Shown: positions 32,279-41,136, counted from the stretch's first letter. The stretch: 64,000 nucleotides of DNA from Metabacillus fastidiosus NBRC 101226 (GCF_001591625.1 NZ_BCVG01000010.1:1-64000); one strand, 5' to 3'. Translations and numbers: made by a program. Notes: a model not told the origin generated them from the sequence alone.

Positions 32279-34855
32279 ATGTTAAGTGACCGACAAAATT
32301 TACAATTACAAGCGATTTTAGATGCGAGTGACGATATAATAATCGTTAAAAACAGTGAAGGATACTGGATTGAAGCAAATAAAAGAACATTGGAAATTTT
32401 TAAGATAGACGAGAGTAATTATAAGGGAAAACTCGATCATCAATTAGGTGAAATATACTATTATTATGCACCGTTTGTTAATAGTTTTATAGAGATGGAT
32501 AAAAAGACATGGGAAACGGGAAAGCAAATAGAAATAGAAGAGGAAATAAACGTTAATGAAATAACCTATTTGTTTAAGCTGATTGGGATTCCTGTTTATG
32601 ATCGTTTTGGAAACCCGGATATCATAATGATTATTGGACGGGATGTTACTGAAAAGAGAAGAACAGATATGCTTCTATTGAAGAGTGAGAAGAAGTATAA
32701 TTCATTTTTTACGAAAAATCCCGATGGAATTTACTCCTTGGATATTAACGGTCATTTTCTGGATGTGAATGAAATTGCAGAAAAACTTATCGGTTACAGC
32801 CGTGAACAATTACTTGAAATGGATTTTTTCTCTACGATTGATAAAAGGGATAATGAGAAAATAAGAAGTGCTTTTGAAAGTGTAAAAAGCGGGAAAACTG
32901 AAAGCCGTGAAGCAAGACTTGTGCGTAAAGATGGTGAAAGGATAGACTTGTATCTAACACTTATTCCGACTTCTTTAAATGAAAATGTCATTGGGATTAC
33001 CGGAATTGCTCAAGATATTACGAGTAAAAAGCAGTCTGAATTTTTAAGGCAGACACAGACTGCTATTTTGGAATTAATCGCAGTCGGAAAGCCGCTTCCT
33101 GAAATTTTGGAGAAAATTGTAAAGGTGATAGAGGGCCAAACAGATGATGTTTGTTGTTCAGTTATGTTTTATCATGAGGAAGAAAATGTACTTAGGATTG
33201 GCTATGCACCTCATTTAAATGAAGCGCTGCGAAGAAAATTCAGTGAAATACCAGTTCATTTGAATAACAATTCCTGCAGCCGTACTGTACATATAAAAGA
33301 ATTAGAGATTGCTCAAAATATTACAACTGATGAAGTATGGAGAAATTACTGTGATGAGGCAATGAAGTATGGTATCCGTTCTTGCTGGTCCTTGCCGATT
33401 TTGTCTACGACTGATTCTTTGCTTGGTACATTTGTCCTTTGCTATACAAATGTTAGGACACCGACGAAATTTGAGATTGAAATGCTGACGAGTTTAAGTT
33501 ATTTAACGGGGCTTGCGATTGAGAGAAATAAATTTGAAGAAAATATTCAATATTTAGCATCACATGATGTTCTTACCGATTTGGCAAATCTTCGTTATTT
33601 TAAAGAAATATCAACAAATACAATTGAAGAAGCAAAAAGGGAAAATAGAAAGCTTTATATTATGTTTATGGATTTAAATGAATTTAAATCCATTAATGAT
33701 AATTTTGGTCATGCTTATGGAGATTTGATCTTGAAAACAACTGCAGAGCGAATTAAGGAAAGTATGACAGCGAGTGATATTGTTTCAAGGGTAGGAGGCG
33801 ATGAATTCGTTATCTTACTTTGTAATATTACAGATTATGATAAGGTAAATGATATTGCTAAAAAGATTTTGGAGGCAGTAAAGCAGCCTATCATTATTGA
33901 TAATAGTGAATTTCATATAACGACGAGCATCGGAATAAGCATGTATCCAAACCATGGAGAAACGATTGAAGAGTTAATAAGAAATGCTGATACGGCAATG
34001 TATAACGTAAAATCAACTGGTGGAAACGCAAGCTTAATATATGATGAAAAAATGGCTGATCCAGCATTCGAATACTTTGCACTGCAAGGGGAATTCCGTA
34101 AAGCTCTTATCCAAAATCAATTCATTCTCCATTACCAGCCGAAAGTTAATATTGAAACAGGCGAAGTGATAGGTGTAGAAGCATTAGTTCGCTGGAATCA
34201 TCCGACAAAAGGATTGATTAGTCCAGCTATATTTATCCCTTTAGCGGAAGAAAGCGGATTCATTATGGAGCTTGGCGCATGGGTGATTGAAGAAACCTGC
34301 CGTCAAATTCGGGCTTGGAAAGAAGCTGGTCCATTTAATATTCGAGTAGCAGTAAATGTTTCTGTTCGTCAGTTTATTCAGCAGGATGTTGTTATTCTTG
34401 TGAAAGAAACATTGAAAAAAGAAGGTCTCCCGCCAAATTGTCTGGAAATTGAAATTACTGAAAGTGTATTTGTGAAGCATGAAAATATTATTCAAGATGC
34501 CATCGCAAATTTACAAGATATTGGTATACGAGTCTCAATCGATGATTTTGGCACCGGTTATGCTTCTTTATCCTATTTAAAGCAATTCAGGGCAAATACA
34601 ATTAAAATTGACCGCTCATTTATTCGTTCTCTTCCAGAAATGAAAGATGATGCCGCAATCGTTTCGGCAGTAATTACACTTGCACGCAAGCTTAATATGG
34701 ATGTCGTTGCTGAAGGAGTGGAAACAAAAGAGCAGGCGGAATTCTTACTTGGGAAGGGATGCAGTGATGTGCAAGGTTTTTACTACAGCAAACCGCTTCC
34801 GGCTGAGGAAGTACCGAAATTTTTAGAAAAAAAAGAGTGGAAAATAATTTCATAA
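32279..34855 (+). CDS. PAS-PAS-GAF-GGDEF-EAL protein (c-di-GMP turnover)
   Basis: 858 residues, no membrane segment: PAS (about 5-125), PAS (135-255), GAF (260-415), GGDEF domain with intact GGDEF at 506-510, EAL domain with intact EAL at 634-636 and DDFGTGYASLSYLKQF and EITESV motifs. It could make and degrade cyclic di-GMP; which activity dominates is unknown. The inhibitory I-site position before GGDEF reads TASD instead of RxxD, so product inhibition is unlikely. The usual LTGLPNR motif is LTDLANL. The SD is weak (GTGGG). Confidence 0.92.
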   Translation: MLSDRQNLQLQAILDASDDIIIVKNSEGYWIEANKRTLEIFKIDESNYKGKLDHQLGEIYYYYAPFVNSFIEMDKKTWETGKQIEIEEEINVNEITYLFKLIGIPVYDRFGNPDIIMIIGRDVTEKRRTDMLLLKSEKKYNSFFTKNPDGIYSLDINGHFLDVNEIAEKLIGYSREQLLEMDFFSTIDKRDNEKIRSAFESVKSGKTESREARLVRKDGERIDLYLTLIPTSLNENVIGITGIAQDITSKKQSEFLRQTQTAILELIAVGKPLPEILEKIVKVIEGQTDDVCCSVMFYHEEENVLRIGYAPHLNEALRRKFSEIPVHLNNNSCSRTVHIKELEIAQNITTDEVWRNYCDEAMKYGIRSCWSLPILSTTDSLLGTFVLCYTNVRTPTKFEIEMLTSLSYLTGLAIERNKFEENIQYLASHDVLTDLANLRYFKEISTNTIEEAKRENRKLYIMFMDLNEFKSINDNFGHAYGDLILKTTAERIKESMTASDIVSRVGGDEFVILLCNITDYDKVNDIAKKILEAVKQPIIIDNSEFHITTSIGISMYPNHGETIEELIRNADTAMYNVKSTGGNASLIYDEKMADPAFEYFALQGEFRKALIQNQFILHYQPKVNIETGEVIGVEALVRWNHPTKGLISPAIFIPLAEESGFIMELGAWVIEETCRQIRAWKEAGPFNIRVAVNVSVRQFIQQDVVILVKETLKKEGLPPNCLEIEITESVFVKHENIIQDAIANLQDIGIRVSIDDFGTGYASLSYLKQFRANTIKIDRSFIRSLPEMKDDAAIVSAVITLARKLNMDVVAEGVETKEQAEFLLGKGCSDVQGFYYSKPLPAEEVPKFLEKKEWKIIS

Positions 34856-34911
34856 AAGAGAGGAGCATACGGTTCTAACTTACAAAACATCATCCTTCGT
34901 TTCTTTAAAAA

Positions 34912-34977
34912 AGACTGTCTCTATACAAGTGTCACCCTACCTTATGATAGACGGATGAGAACTATGTGAGACAGTCT
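34912..34977 (-). terminator. Terminator of the YiaAB gene
   Basis: AGACTGTCTC (34912-34921) and GAGACAGTCT (34968-34977) pair with a long 46-base loop. Read on the minus strand the stem is followed by TTTTTT, as needed to end the gene at 35034-35273. Confidence 0.65.
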
Positions 34978-35033
34978 GATCTCGAATCCCCGGCGAAGAA
35001 TAATGAGGATTTATTATTTAATTTTACAAATAA

Positions 35034-35273
35034 TTAAGACTCAATATGAGGCTTTCTTTCTTCATCCTCGTCCTCTTGATTATCCCTTACGACTTTTGCC
35101 ACAGTAAAAGATGAAATAATGACGCCGACAGTTCCCATTAAGTAATAGCCCTTCACCATTAATGGCTGGTCTAATGTATATAAGCCAATTAAAATAAGTG
35201 CTGTAAAAAGAATTAAACCAGACCATGCAAGCATCGTGAATGCAGGTGTATTTCTCCTTTTATATTTAGCCAT
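35034..35273 (-). CDS. YiaA/YiaB family two-helix membrane protein
   Basis: 79 residues with two membrane helices (AFTMLAWSGLILFTALILIGLY and GYYLMGTVGVIISSFTVAKVV) and the conserved KVVRDNQED end of the YiaAB domain, then an acidic tail. Function of the family is unknown. SD GGAGGT is present before ATG. Single-gene unit. Confidence 0.85.
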   Translation of the reverse strand: MAKYKRRNTPAFTMLAWSGLILFTALILIGLYTLDQPLMVKGYYLMGTVGVIISSFTVAKVVRDNQEDEDEERKPHIES

Positions 35274-35634
35274 AATTTACCTCCATTATCTTTAGTTGGT
35301 AGTAATGCATAAAACTATCATAGCATTTTTCTGATCCAATCGAAAACAAACTATTTTACCAGGTAGAAAGTTTTATAGATAAGCGGCATTTTCAGCGAGG
35401 AACTCAAAAAATGTCTTGCTTTTCCGTAAAGATTCATTAATTTTTGGATACGAAGGCTACATGTTTTTAATAATATATGATAAAGAAATAAATATATATC
35501 TAAATAAGCGATGCTTGATTTTTCAGTATAAGATAATGATAAAGAAGCGATTCATTACAACAAATTTTTATAATGGAATGACTGCTCTTTTGTCTCATAT
35601 TATAAAAATGCTAATTTGAATCTATATAAATATT
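35274..35634. other. Gene-free stretch
   Basis: No convincing gene. A 67-codon frame at 35416-35619 lacks an SD and has low-complexity composition, so it is not called. Confidence 0.45.
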
Positions 35635-35666
35635 AATGGGTCTGGCGTATAAATGCCAGACCCATT
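35635..35666. terminator. Terminator-like hairpin
   Basis: AATGGGTCTGGC (35635-35646) pairs perfectly with GCCAGACCCATT (35655-35666). It stands just after the stop of the 34-codon minus-strand gene. T runs are weak on both sides, but the stem is strong. Confidence 0.6.
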
Positions 35667-35688
35667 ATTTCATTATATAATTTAACTA

Positions 35689-35793
35689 TTAGAAACGATC
35701 TTCTTCCCATAGTTTGTAGTAGTATTCTTGCTCTTCATATTCATCCTCAAACTGAATTTCCTCTACGTTTACTAATTGAATTAATTTCTCCAT
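35689..35793 (-). CDS. Small acidic protein, 34 residues
   Basis: The minus-strand frame starts MEKLIQLVNVEEIQFEDEY and ends YYYKLWEEDRF. It has AAGGGGATG before the start and is followed by a 12-bp hairpin. Very acidic and Tyr-rich. No family recognised. The SD and terminator favour a real gene. Confidence 0.55.
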   Translation of the reverse strand: MEKLIQLVNVEEIQFEDEYEEQEYYYKLWEEDRF

Positions 35794-36079
35794 CAAAAAA
35801 CATCCCCTTCTGCCAATCTCTAGTAATTATGTTGTTTTTATTGTAACAGAACATATCTGTTAATATAATTGAAACATTTTGACTATTTCAGCTAAGTCTC
35901 GACAAAAATGAAAGAAAAAATGGACTTTGTATCTGTTTTTACATCATTAATTGCTGAAAATAAGATCATTATTTCAATATTTGTCGAGAAGTTTTTCCTT
36001 GTTTAATAGAAAATACCCCCTAGATTTATTTTTAAACATATTAATTTAAGAAATTAATTACTAGAGGGGGAAGAGGAAG

Positions 36080-36085
36080 ATGTAA
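36080..36085 (+). other. Start-stop mini-ORF 1
   Basis: GAGGGGGAAGAGGA leads to ATG (36080-36082) followed at once by TAA. A good SD with no coding sequence. Confidence 0.3.
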
Positions 36086-36300
36086 GTAAGGTGTAACAAA
36101 TCTATCTAAAGTATATTTTAGTGTTCGATTTTAGGTTCATTTCACTCAAGCACATTATAATTTATAAGTTCATGTTATCTAACTAGAGAATTATTTAGGA
36201 ATCAGCTATTTTATAACGAAAATAGAGCTTCAGAAGTTCATTTAACAATTAGTAGTGGATAAGAAAAGCCCCTAATTGAAAATACACTTTATGGAATTAG

Positions 36301-36354
36301 TTTACATAAAATTAACATAATCTTAATACTAACAAGATGTGGTAAAACTATAAT
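36301..36354 (+). promoter_or_regulatory. Possible PhoP-box promoter
   Basis: Three 6-base units resembling TTAACA occur with 11-base periodicity: TTTACA (36301-36306), TTAACA (36312-36317), TTAATA (36323-36328). A TATAAT follows at 36349-36354 with no -35 box. This is the arrangement of Bacillus PhoP-activated promoters. A fourth unit is not seen. Confidence 0.35.
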
Positions 36355-36378
36355 AGGGAATAGGAAGGAGGAAGAGCT

Positions 36379-36384
36379 GTGTAG
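36379..36384 (+). other. Start-stop mini-ORF 2
   Basis: AAGGAGG (36365-36371) with seven bases spacing to GTG (36379-36381), followed at once by TAG. It lies downstream of the PhoP-box-like promoter. Confidence 0.3.
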
Positions 36385-36791
36385 GAAGACCTAAAAATGC
36401 GAAGTCATTATTCTGAGAAATTCATATAGAAAACCTTTTTGACTGCTAAGCTATTTAAATAAAGATAAAGTATATTTAAATCTAATCATCATGTTTTAAG
36501 AAAATTGATCTCTAAATAAACAATATCAGATGAGAATTTTTTTAGATATAGCATAGGTCGCGGTCACAGATTAGCTCCGCATAAACTCTCAATTAATAGA
36601 ATAACATTCTTATAGAAGTCAACCGATCTGCTAATATCTCCGAAATTATCCGCTGTAACGAAAAAATTACTTACCTTTCTTTCCTCAAGAAAAACAGCAA
36701 TTATTTCCGATTATTATAATGAAAATAGAATAGATATGTCGTTTTCTCTAGATTTGAACCTCAATAAATAGCGGTAAGGTTAATCCAATTT

Positions 36792-36813
36792 AAGGAGGTG
36801 ATAGATGATGTAA
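36792..36813 (+). other. Start-stop mini-ORF 3 with a perfect SD
   Basis: AAGGAGGTGAT (36792-36802), the full complement of the 16S rRNA 3' end, is followed by ATG ATG TAA (36805-36813). It lies about 115 bases before the comK start and could affect its translation or stability, or be a leftover. Confidence 0.4.
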
Positions 36814-36927
36814 ATAAAGAAAAGAGGAGCTTTGAATAGCGTAAAGGTTCGTATAATTGAAAATTCCAATTTGTTTAATAATATATCTAACTCTGCTGTT
36901 TTGAAAACAGTTCTATAGACAAAGGAG

Positions 36928-37506
36928 ATGTTGGATAATATGTATGAGCAATTGTTAAAATCTTTAAAGGTTGAACGAGAAGAAGAAGATTACATTATTA
37001 AGGGAAGTACAATGATGATTATCCCGTTTTATGCAGAGCAGGGTGCACTTAATAGTATTGTTATTGATAGGTTTGAAGCCGTTAAAGTGAAAAGGAAGTC
37101 ACAAAATATTATCGATGAAAGCTGTATATACTTTGCCAGTGATATGAAAGGAAGAATCAGGTCAGCAGCGAAAATTTTAAAAGGACATCAAATGCTTCCA
37201 ATAGTTATAAGTAAAATGAATAAAACATGTATGATCCCAATTAGTTCACCTTACAATAAAAGATGTATTTGGGTATCGTACAGGCATATTATAGATATTA
37301 CATCATATAAAAGAAAGTCTATTTTAACATTAGAAAATGGCCAGAGATTTGAACTGAATGTATCAAGAAAGACTATGGAAAATAAAATAAATAGAGCGAA
37401 TCGCCTAGTTAATACATACGATATTCGTAATAAAGAAATGCAGGATACATATAAAGCAAATTATATAGCTGAAACAAAAGTGATTTATGTGCCGGATTTA
37501 GAGTAG
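36928..37506 (+). CDS. comK: ComK-family competence transcription factor
   Basis: 192 residues. Matches ComK in layout: N-terminal beta region (EDYIIKGSTMMIIPFYAEQG), CIYFASDMKGRIRSAAKIL, then the conserved middle IPISSPYNKRCIWVSYRHII and the NGQRFELNVSRKTMENKINRA block. ComK binds AT-boxes and activates DNA-uptake genes. The start is uncertain: AAAGGAG abuts ATG 36928, so TTG 36931 or ATG 36940 may be used. ComK boxes (paired AAAA-N5-TTTT) are not clear upstream; only a weak AAAATTCCAATTT is seen near 36862. No other competence gene is in the window. Confidence 0.87.
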   Translation: MLDNMYEQLLKSLKVEREEEDYIIKGSTMMIIPFYAEQGALNSIVIDRFEAVKVKRKSQNIIDESCIYFASDMKGRIRSAAKILKGHQMLPIVISKMNKTCMIPISSPYNKRCIWVSYRHIIDITSYKRKSILTLENGQRFELNVSRKTMENKINRANRLVNTYDIRNKEMQDTYKANYIAETKVIYVPDLE

Positions 37507-37558
37507 CACTTATTAATAAAAAGAATAGTTATTAAGGATTTTTAAATTGGTAGATAAT

Positions 37559-37699
37559 ATGTTTTCTATCGGAAATAATTCGTATAATTTGGAAATTGAT
37601 GAGGGAATGAAGAAGTTCTTTATAAATAGACAAAAGAAATTTGTAAGTATAGATTACACTGTCACTTTAAGAGAAAATCAAATTCTGCTACGTACTTAA
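37559..37699 (+). CDS. Small hypothetical protein or fragment, 46 residues
   Basis: A frame from ATG 37559 (MFSIGNNSYNLEIDEGMKKF ... TLRENQILLRT) ends two bases before a strong terminator hairpin, which suggests a real or recently real gene end. No good SD is near the ATG; an in-frame TTG at 37547 is an alternative. Could be the tail of a truncated gene. Confidence 0.4.
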   Translation: MFSIGNNSYNLEIDEGMKKFFINRQKKFVSIDYTVTLRENQILLRT

Positions 37700-37700
37700 G

Positions 37701-37733
37701 AAGCTTGGAACGTAATTCATTCCAAGCTTTTTA
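37701..37733 (+). terminator. Rho-independent terminator
   Basis: AAGCTTGGAA (37701-37710) pairs with TTCCAAGCTT (37720-37729), followed by a T-rich run. Ends the comK/37559 unit. Confidence 0.8.
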
Positions 37734-37775
37734 TCTGTGTTACTTTCTTATATTTAGAAAAGAATCACATATACA

Positions 37776-38005
37776 CTACAAACCTTCAATCTCATCTAAA
37801 AATGCTGATAAAATTTGAATATTTTCTATTGAGTCTGTAGCTGATATTCGAACGTTTGTAGAATTAATAATAATATTTTCATCATTTGTTTTCTATATTG
37901 TTGTAAGACAATTGAAGTAAGAGTTTTAACAGAAATTTTCTCATTTTGATATGGATTTTCTTCTGGAGGCAACGGCTATTTTCTAATAAGGGCAAAGTTT
38001 ACAAT
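37776..38005 (-). pseudogene. C-terminal gene remnant, frameshifted
   Basis: Minus-strand translation across two frames gives PPEENPYQNEKISVKTLTSI, then after a frameshift ENIIINSTNVRISATDSIEN and IQILSAFLDEIEGL before a stop at 37776-37778. It has the composition of a real protein end but a stop (TAG) and a frameshift break it. The family is not recognised. Confidence 0.35.
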
Positions 38006-38170
38006 TTTTGCGTAGTGAAATTAACTATAAAGGATATATGTTGAGAATTTCGAGAATGTTTTTTCTTATTTATATTGTCATAATGGTAAAAATAAAATAT
38101 TATTATTAAATCCAAAAGATTATAAATAGTTAGAATTTAATAAGGATTCATTCGTTTTGCGAAAAGTTCA

Positions 38171-38200
38171 TTGACAAAGCCTATTAAATAAGTAAGAATA
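38171..38200 (+). promoter_or_regulatory. Probable promoter of the SsuBCA-like operon
   Basis: A perfect -35 TTGACA (38171-38176) lies ahead of the operon, with a poor -10 candidate (TAAGAA or AAGAAT, 16-17 bases later). It may need an activator. Confidence 0.35.
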
Positions 38201-38254
38201 ATGATAATTAATTTACTGAAACAATTTTGTTTTAAAATTGAGGTGAGGACAAGA

Positions 38255-39097
38255 ATGTATTTACACATCGATGGAATTGAAAAGAGCTTTCATCACAAGG
38301 CGAAGGGTGAATTGAAAGTTTTAGATAATATTAATCTTTCAGTTGAAAAGGGAGAATTTGTTTCGATCGTTGGACCGTCTGGTTGCGGGAAATCCACATT
38401 GCTTTATTTAATCGCAGGTCTTGAAAAAGCCGATACGGGTGAGATTCGTGTTAATAATGAAGTTGTGAAAAATCCAAGTCCAGAGCGTGTTGTTGTTTTC
38501 CAGGAAGCAGGTCTTTTCCCATGGTTAACGGTTCTTGATAATGTAACTTACGGTTTATTATTAAAAGGTATGTCTAAAAAAGAAGCAGAAGAAAAAGCAG
38601 TTGAAATGTTAAAAATGGTGCATCTAAGCAACTATATTGATTCATATCCTCATCAGTTATCAGGAGGAATGAAGCAGCGTGTAGCGATTGCTCGTGCGCT
38701 TGTGATGGAACCTGATATTTTATTAATGGACGAGCCTTTTGCAGCGCTTGATGAGCAGACGAGAATGGTGCTGCATAAAGAACTTTTGGAAATATGGAAA
38801 AAATTAAAAATTACAGTTATTTTCATTACACATAATATTCGTGAGGCTGTTCTTCTATCACAGAAAATTATTGTGTTTGCGACACGTCCGGGGAAAATTA
38901 AAGCGACTTTTGAAACGCAGAGGGAAAAAGATGGCATAATGCCGGATGATGTGTCTCTTCATTTAGAGCAGCGAATTTTAGCTGCCCTGCAGGATGAAAT
39001 TGAAAAGGTATTAAAGGAGGAAATGGGAGATGACTACAGCTTTAAGACGGATCATCTTCATCGCGATAATAGCGGTGATATGGGAAGCCACATCTAG
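38255..39097 (+). CDS. ssuB: ABC transporter ATP-binding protein (SsuB/TauB/NrtD-like)
   Basis: 280 residues from ATG 38255 (TGAGGTGAGG upstream; the longer frame has no SD). Walker A GPSGCGKSTLLYLIAGLE near residue 43, Q-loop VVFQEAGLFPWLTVLDNV, signature LSGGMKQRVAIARAL and Walker B ILLMDEPFAALDEQ. The C-terminal extension is typical of sulfonate, taurine and nitrate importers. The permease gene starts inside its last 68 bases. Together with the next two genes it makes a complete importer, probably for organosulfonates; nitrate or pyrimidine precursors are alternatives. Confidence 0.85.
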   Translation: MYLHIDGIEKSFHHKAKGELKVLDNINLSVEKGEFVSIVGPSGCGKSTLLYLIAGLEKADTGEIRVNNEVVKNPSPERVVVFQEAGLFPWLTVLDNVTYGLLLKGMSKKEAEEKAVEMLKMVHLSNYIDSYPHQLSGGMKQRVAIARALVMEPDILLMDEPFAALDEQTRMVLHKELLEIWKKLKITVIFITHNIREAVLLSQKIIVFATRPGKIKATFETQREKDGIMPDDVSLHLEQRILAALQDEIEKVLKEEMGDDYSFKTDHLHRDNSGDMGSHI

Positions 39098-39782
39098 ACT
39101 GTCTGGATTGCCGGCGTTTATGTTTCCAAGTCTCTCACAAGTTCTGACGACTTTATTCCATGGTATTGTTGATGGACAAATTTTAGTTGCGGTATTTAAA
39201 AGTTTAAGCCGTTTACTAATCGGTTTTGCAATTGCGATTTCATTGGGAGTATTTTTAGGCTATCTTATTTGGAGATTTAAACTTGTGGAAGATACGCTCG
39301 GGTTCCTTGTTACTGCATTACAGTCGATTCCAAGTATTGTTTGGTTTCCGCTTGCAATTATATGGTTTGGATTAAACGATATTTCAATTTTATTTATTGT
39401 AACAATTGGAGCAACATGGACGATGACTGTAAGTGCAGCATCAGGATTTAAAAATGTGCCTACACTCTATCAGCGTGTGGCAAAAACATTTGGTTCAAAA
39501 GGTTTTCATTTTGTACGGACTGTTATTTTACCAGCATCTGTTCCGCAAATGATTTCAGGACTTCGTATAGCATGGGCATTCTCTTGGCGTGCACTGATGG
39601 CAGGAGAATTACTTGGTGCAGGCGGTGGTCTTGGACAAATGCTTGAGATGGGCCGTTCACTTGGACAGATGGATCTCGTTATCTCAGTTATGATTATTAT
39701 TGGTGTTATTGGAACAATAATGGATAATATCGTTTTCATGAGATTAGAGAAAAGTGTGCAAAGAAAATGGGGATTAAATTAA
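39030..39782 (+). CDS. ssuC: ABC transporter permease (SsuC-like)
   Basis: 250 residues, about six membrane segments, with the inner-membrane-component EAA-like loop GSKGFHFVRTVILPASVPQM near residue 150. It overlaps the ATPase gene by 68 bases but has its own SD (AAAGGAGG, eight bases before ATG 39030). Forms the membrane channel of the importer, probably as a homodimer. Confidence 0.85.
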   Translation: MTTALRRIIFIAIIAVIWEATSRLSGLPAFMFPSLSQVLTTLFHGIVDGQILVAVFKSLSRLLIGFAIAISLGVFLGYLIWRFKLVEDTLGFLVTALQSIPSIVWFPLAIIWFGLNDISILFIVTIGATWTMTVSAASGFKNVPTLYQRVAKTFGSKGFHFVRTVILPASVPQMISGLRIAWAFSWRALMAGELLGAGGGLGQMLEMGRSLGQMDLVISVMIIIGVIGTIMDNIVFMRLEKSVQRKWGLN

Positions 39783-39794
39783 GGAGGTAAGAAT

Positions 39795-40814
39795 TTGAAG
39801 AGCAATATATTAAAATTAACAGTTGTTTTAGCATTATTAGTGGGAATTTTAGCTGCTTGCGGCGGACAAGGTAACAGTGGAGAAAAGTCAACTGGCGGTG
39901 GCGATAAAAAAGAAGTAAAGATTGGTTATTTTCCAAACTTAACACATATGGCGACAATAGTGGCGCTTGAAAAAGGCTACTTTGCTGAAGAGTTTGGCAA
40001 AGATGTGAAGATTACGAAGAAAACAGTATCAAACGGCGGTTTATTCATGGAAGCAATGGCGACAAAAACGATTGATATCGGTACAGTCGGACCAGGTCCA
40101 GTTCTTAACTTCTATGCAAAAGACCCAAGTTACCGTATTCTTTCAGGTGCTGTAAATGGTGGTGCAGTATTAGTTGCAAGTGAAAAGAGCGGTGTGAAAG
40201 ATTTAAAAGATTTAGATGGTAAAAAAGTAGCCATTCCGGTTATCGGGAGTACACAAGATGTTATGCTTCGTAAAGCCCTTCAAGAAGTAGGTTTAAAACC
40301 GACATCAAATGGTGGAACAGTTCAACTATTTGCAGCGGCACCAGCGGATACAGCGACATTATTCGTTCAAAATTCTGTTGATGCAGCAGCAACACAAGAG
40401 CCATGGGGATATATTTTAGAAACGCAGGCAAAAGGAAAACTATTGCTTGATTGGGATAAATTCGCTTGGGGTAAAGATTCAACGAACACAGTTGTAACAG
40501 CTCGTAAAGACTTTTTAGAAAATGAAGATTTAGTAAAAGCTTATTTAAAAGCACATGTAAAAGCTGTAAACTTTATTAAAGAAAATCCTGAAGAAGCTAA
40601 AAAGATTGTAGCGGCACATTTAAAAGAATTAACTGGAAAAGAAATTAATGAAGATGAATTAAATGCAGCATTCTCAAGATTAGAAGTAACAACAGCTGTT
40701 AACGAAAATGTTATCCAGGAAATGGCTGATATAAGTAAAGAAGCAAAATATATTCCAAGCAATGACATTAAAGGGTTAGTTGACTTGAAATATTTAGAAG
40801 AAGTAAATAAATAA
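39795..40814 (+). CDS. ssuA: ABC transporter substrate-binding lipoprotein (SsuA/NMT1-like)
   Basis: 339 residues starting at TTG 39795, seven bases after AAGGAGG. Signal peptide with lipobox LAAC (cysteine near 22), a Gly/Ser/Lys linker, then a periplasmic-binding fold of the SsuA/THI5/NMT1 type (KIGYFPNLTHMATIVALEKG ... DIGTVGPGPVLNFYAKDP). It delivers the substrate to the preceding permease. A monooxygenase gene ssuD is not next to it. Substrate most likely an alkanesulfonate, by family. Confidence 0.85.
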   Translation: MKSNILKLTVVLALLVGILAACGGQGNSGEKSTGGGDKKEVKIGYFPNLTHMATIVALEKGYFAEEFGKDVKITKKTVSNGGLFMEAMATKTIDIGTVGPGPVLNFYAKDPSYRILSGAVNGGAVLVASEKSGVKDLKDLDGKKVAIPVIGSTQDVMLRKALQEVGLKPTSNGGTVQLFAAAPADTATLFVQNSVDAAATQEPWGYILETQAKGKLLLDWDKFAWGKDSTNTVVTARKDFLENEDLVKAYLKAHVKAVNFIKENPEEAKKIVAAHLKELTGKEINEDELNAAFSRLEVTTAVNENVIQEMADISKEAKYIPSNDIKGLVDLKYLEEVNK

Positions 40815-40818
40815 GATT

Positions 40819-40862
40819 ATGAAAAGCATGACTTAATCGGAATAGATTAGTTATGCTTTTTT
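40819..40862 (+). terminator. Rho-independent terminator
   Basis: An imperfect AAAAGCAT ... ATGCTTTTTTT hairpin follows the SsuA-like gene stop. Confidence 0.65.
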
Positions 40863-40926
40863 TGCTGCATTCAACTAATAATAAAGTGATATGCAGCTCT
40901 CCTATTTATATGAAGTCTTATTAGGG

Positions 40927-41136
40927 TTAATTAAATGTTCTTCTGATTTTTTCAGCTATGTGAGCAACAATAATCCCGATTAATAGTGGTAAGATAGAAC
41001 CCGTTGTGCCATATGTATCATTTGTATCGTTAATATATTCATATTGAAGCATGAATAGCGGGATCGTAAAAATATATCCGATTGTATAAAGAAGCCCAGT
41101 TATTATTAAAAATAAAGCAAATTGACGTATGCTCAT
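40927..41136 (-). CDS. Small membrane protein, 69 residues, function unknown
   Basis: Two predicted membrane helices (FALFLIITGLLYTIGYIFTI and ILPLLIGIIVAHIAEKI) joined by a short polar loop (YEYINDTNDTYGTTGS). Strong SD GGAGGGG before ATG, starting right after the stop of the YrdB-like gene, so the two are co-transcribed. Family not recognised. Confidence 0.6.
   Translation of the reverse strand: MSIRQFALFLIITGLLYTIGYIFTIPLFMLQYEYINDTNDTYGTTGSILPLLIGIIVAHIAEKIRRTFN

Larger units (their letters stand above)
35794..36927. other. Long gene-poor stretch upstream of comK
   Basis: More than 1.1 kb without a credible gene. It holds three good ribosome binding sites, each followed by a start codon and an immediate stop (36080, 36379, 36805), a PhoP-box-like array (36301-36328) and a TATAAT (36349-36354). 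It may be decayed genes or a regulatory leader. Confidence 0.5.

Noticed and set aside
35416-35619. 67-codon open frame on the + strand
   Set aside because: No ribosome binding site, low-complexity composition and no recognisable pattern; probably random in AT-rich DNA.
36850-36930. Full ComK box (two AT-boxes) for comK autoregulation
   Set aside because: Only one weak AAAA-N5-ATTT-like site is visible; the spacing to a second box cannot be supported.
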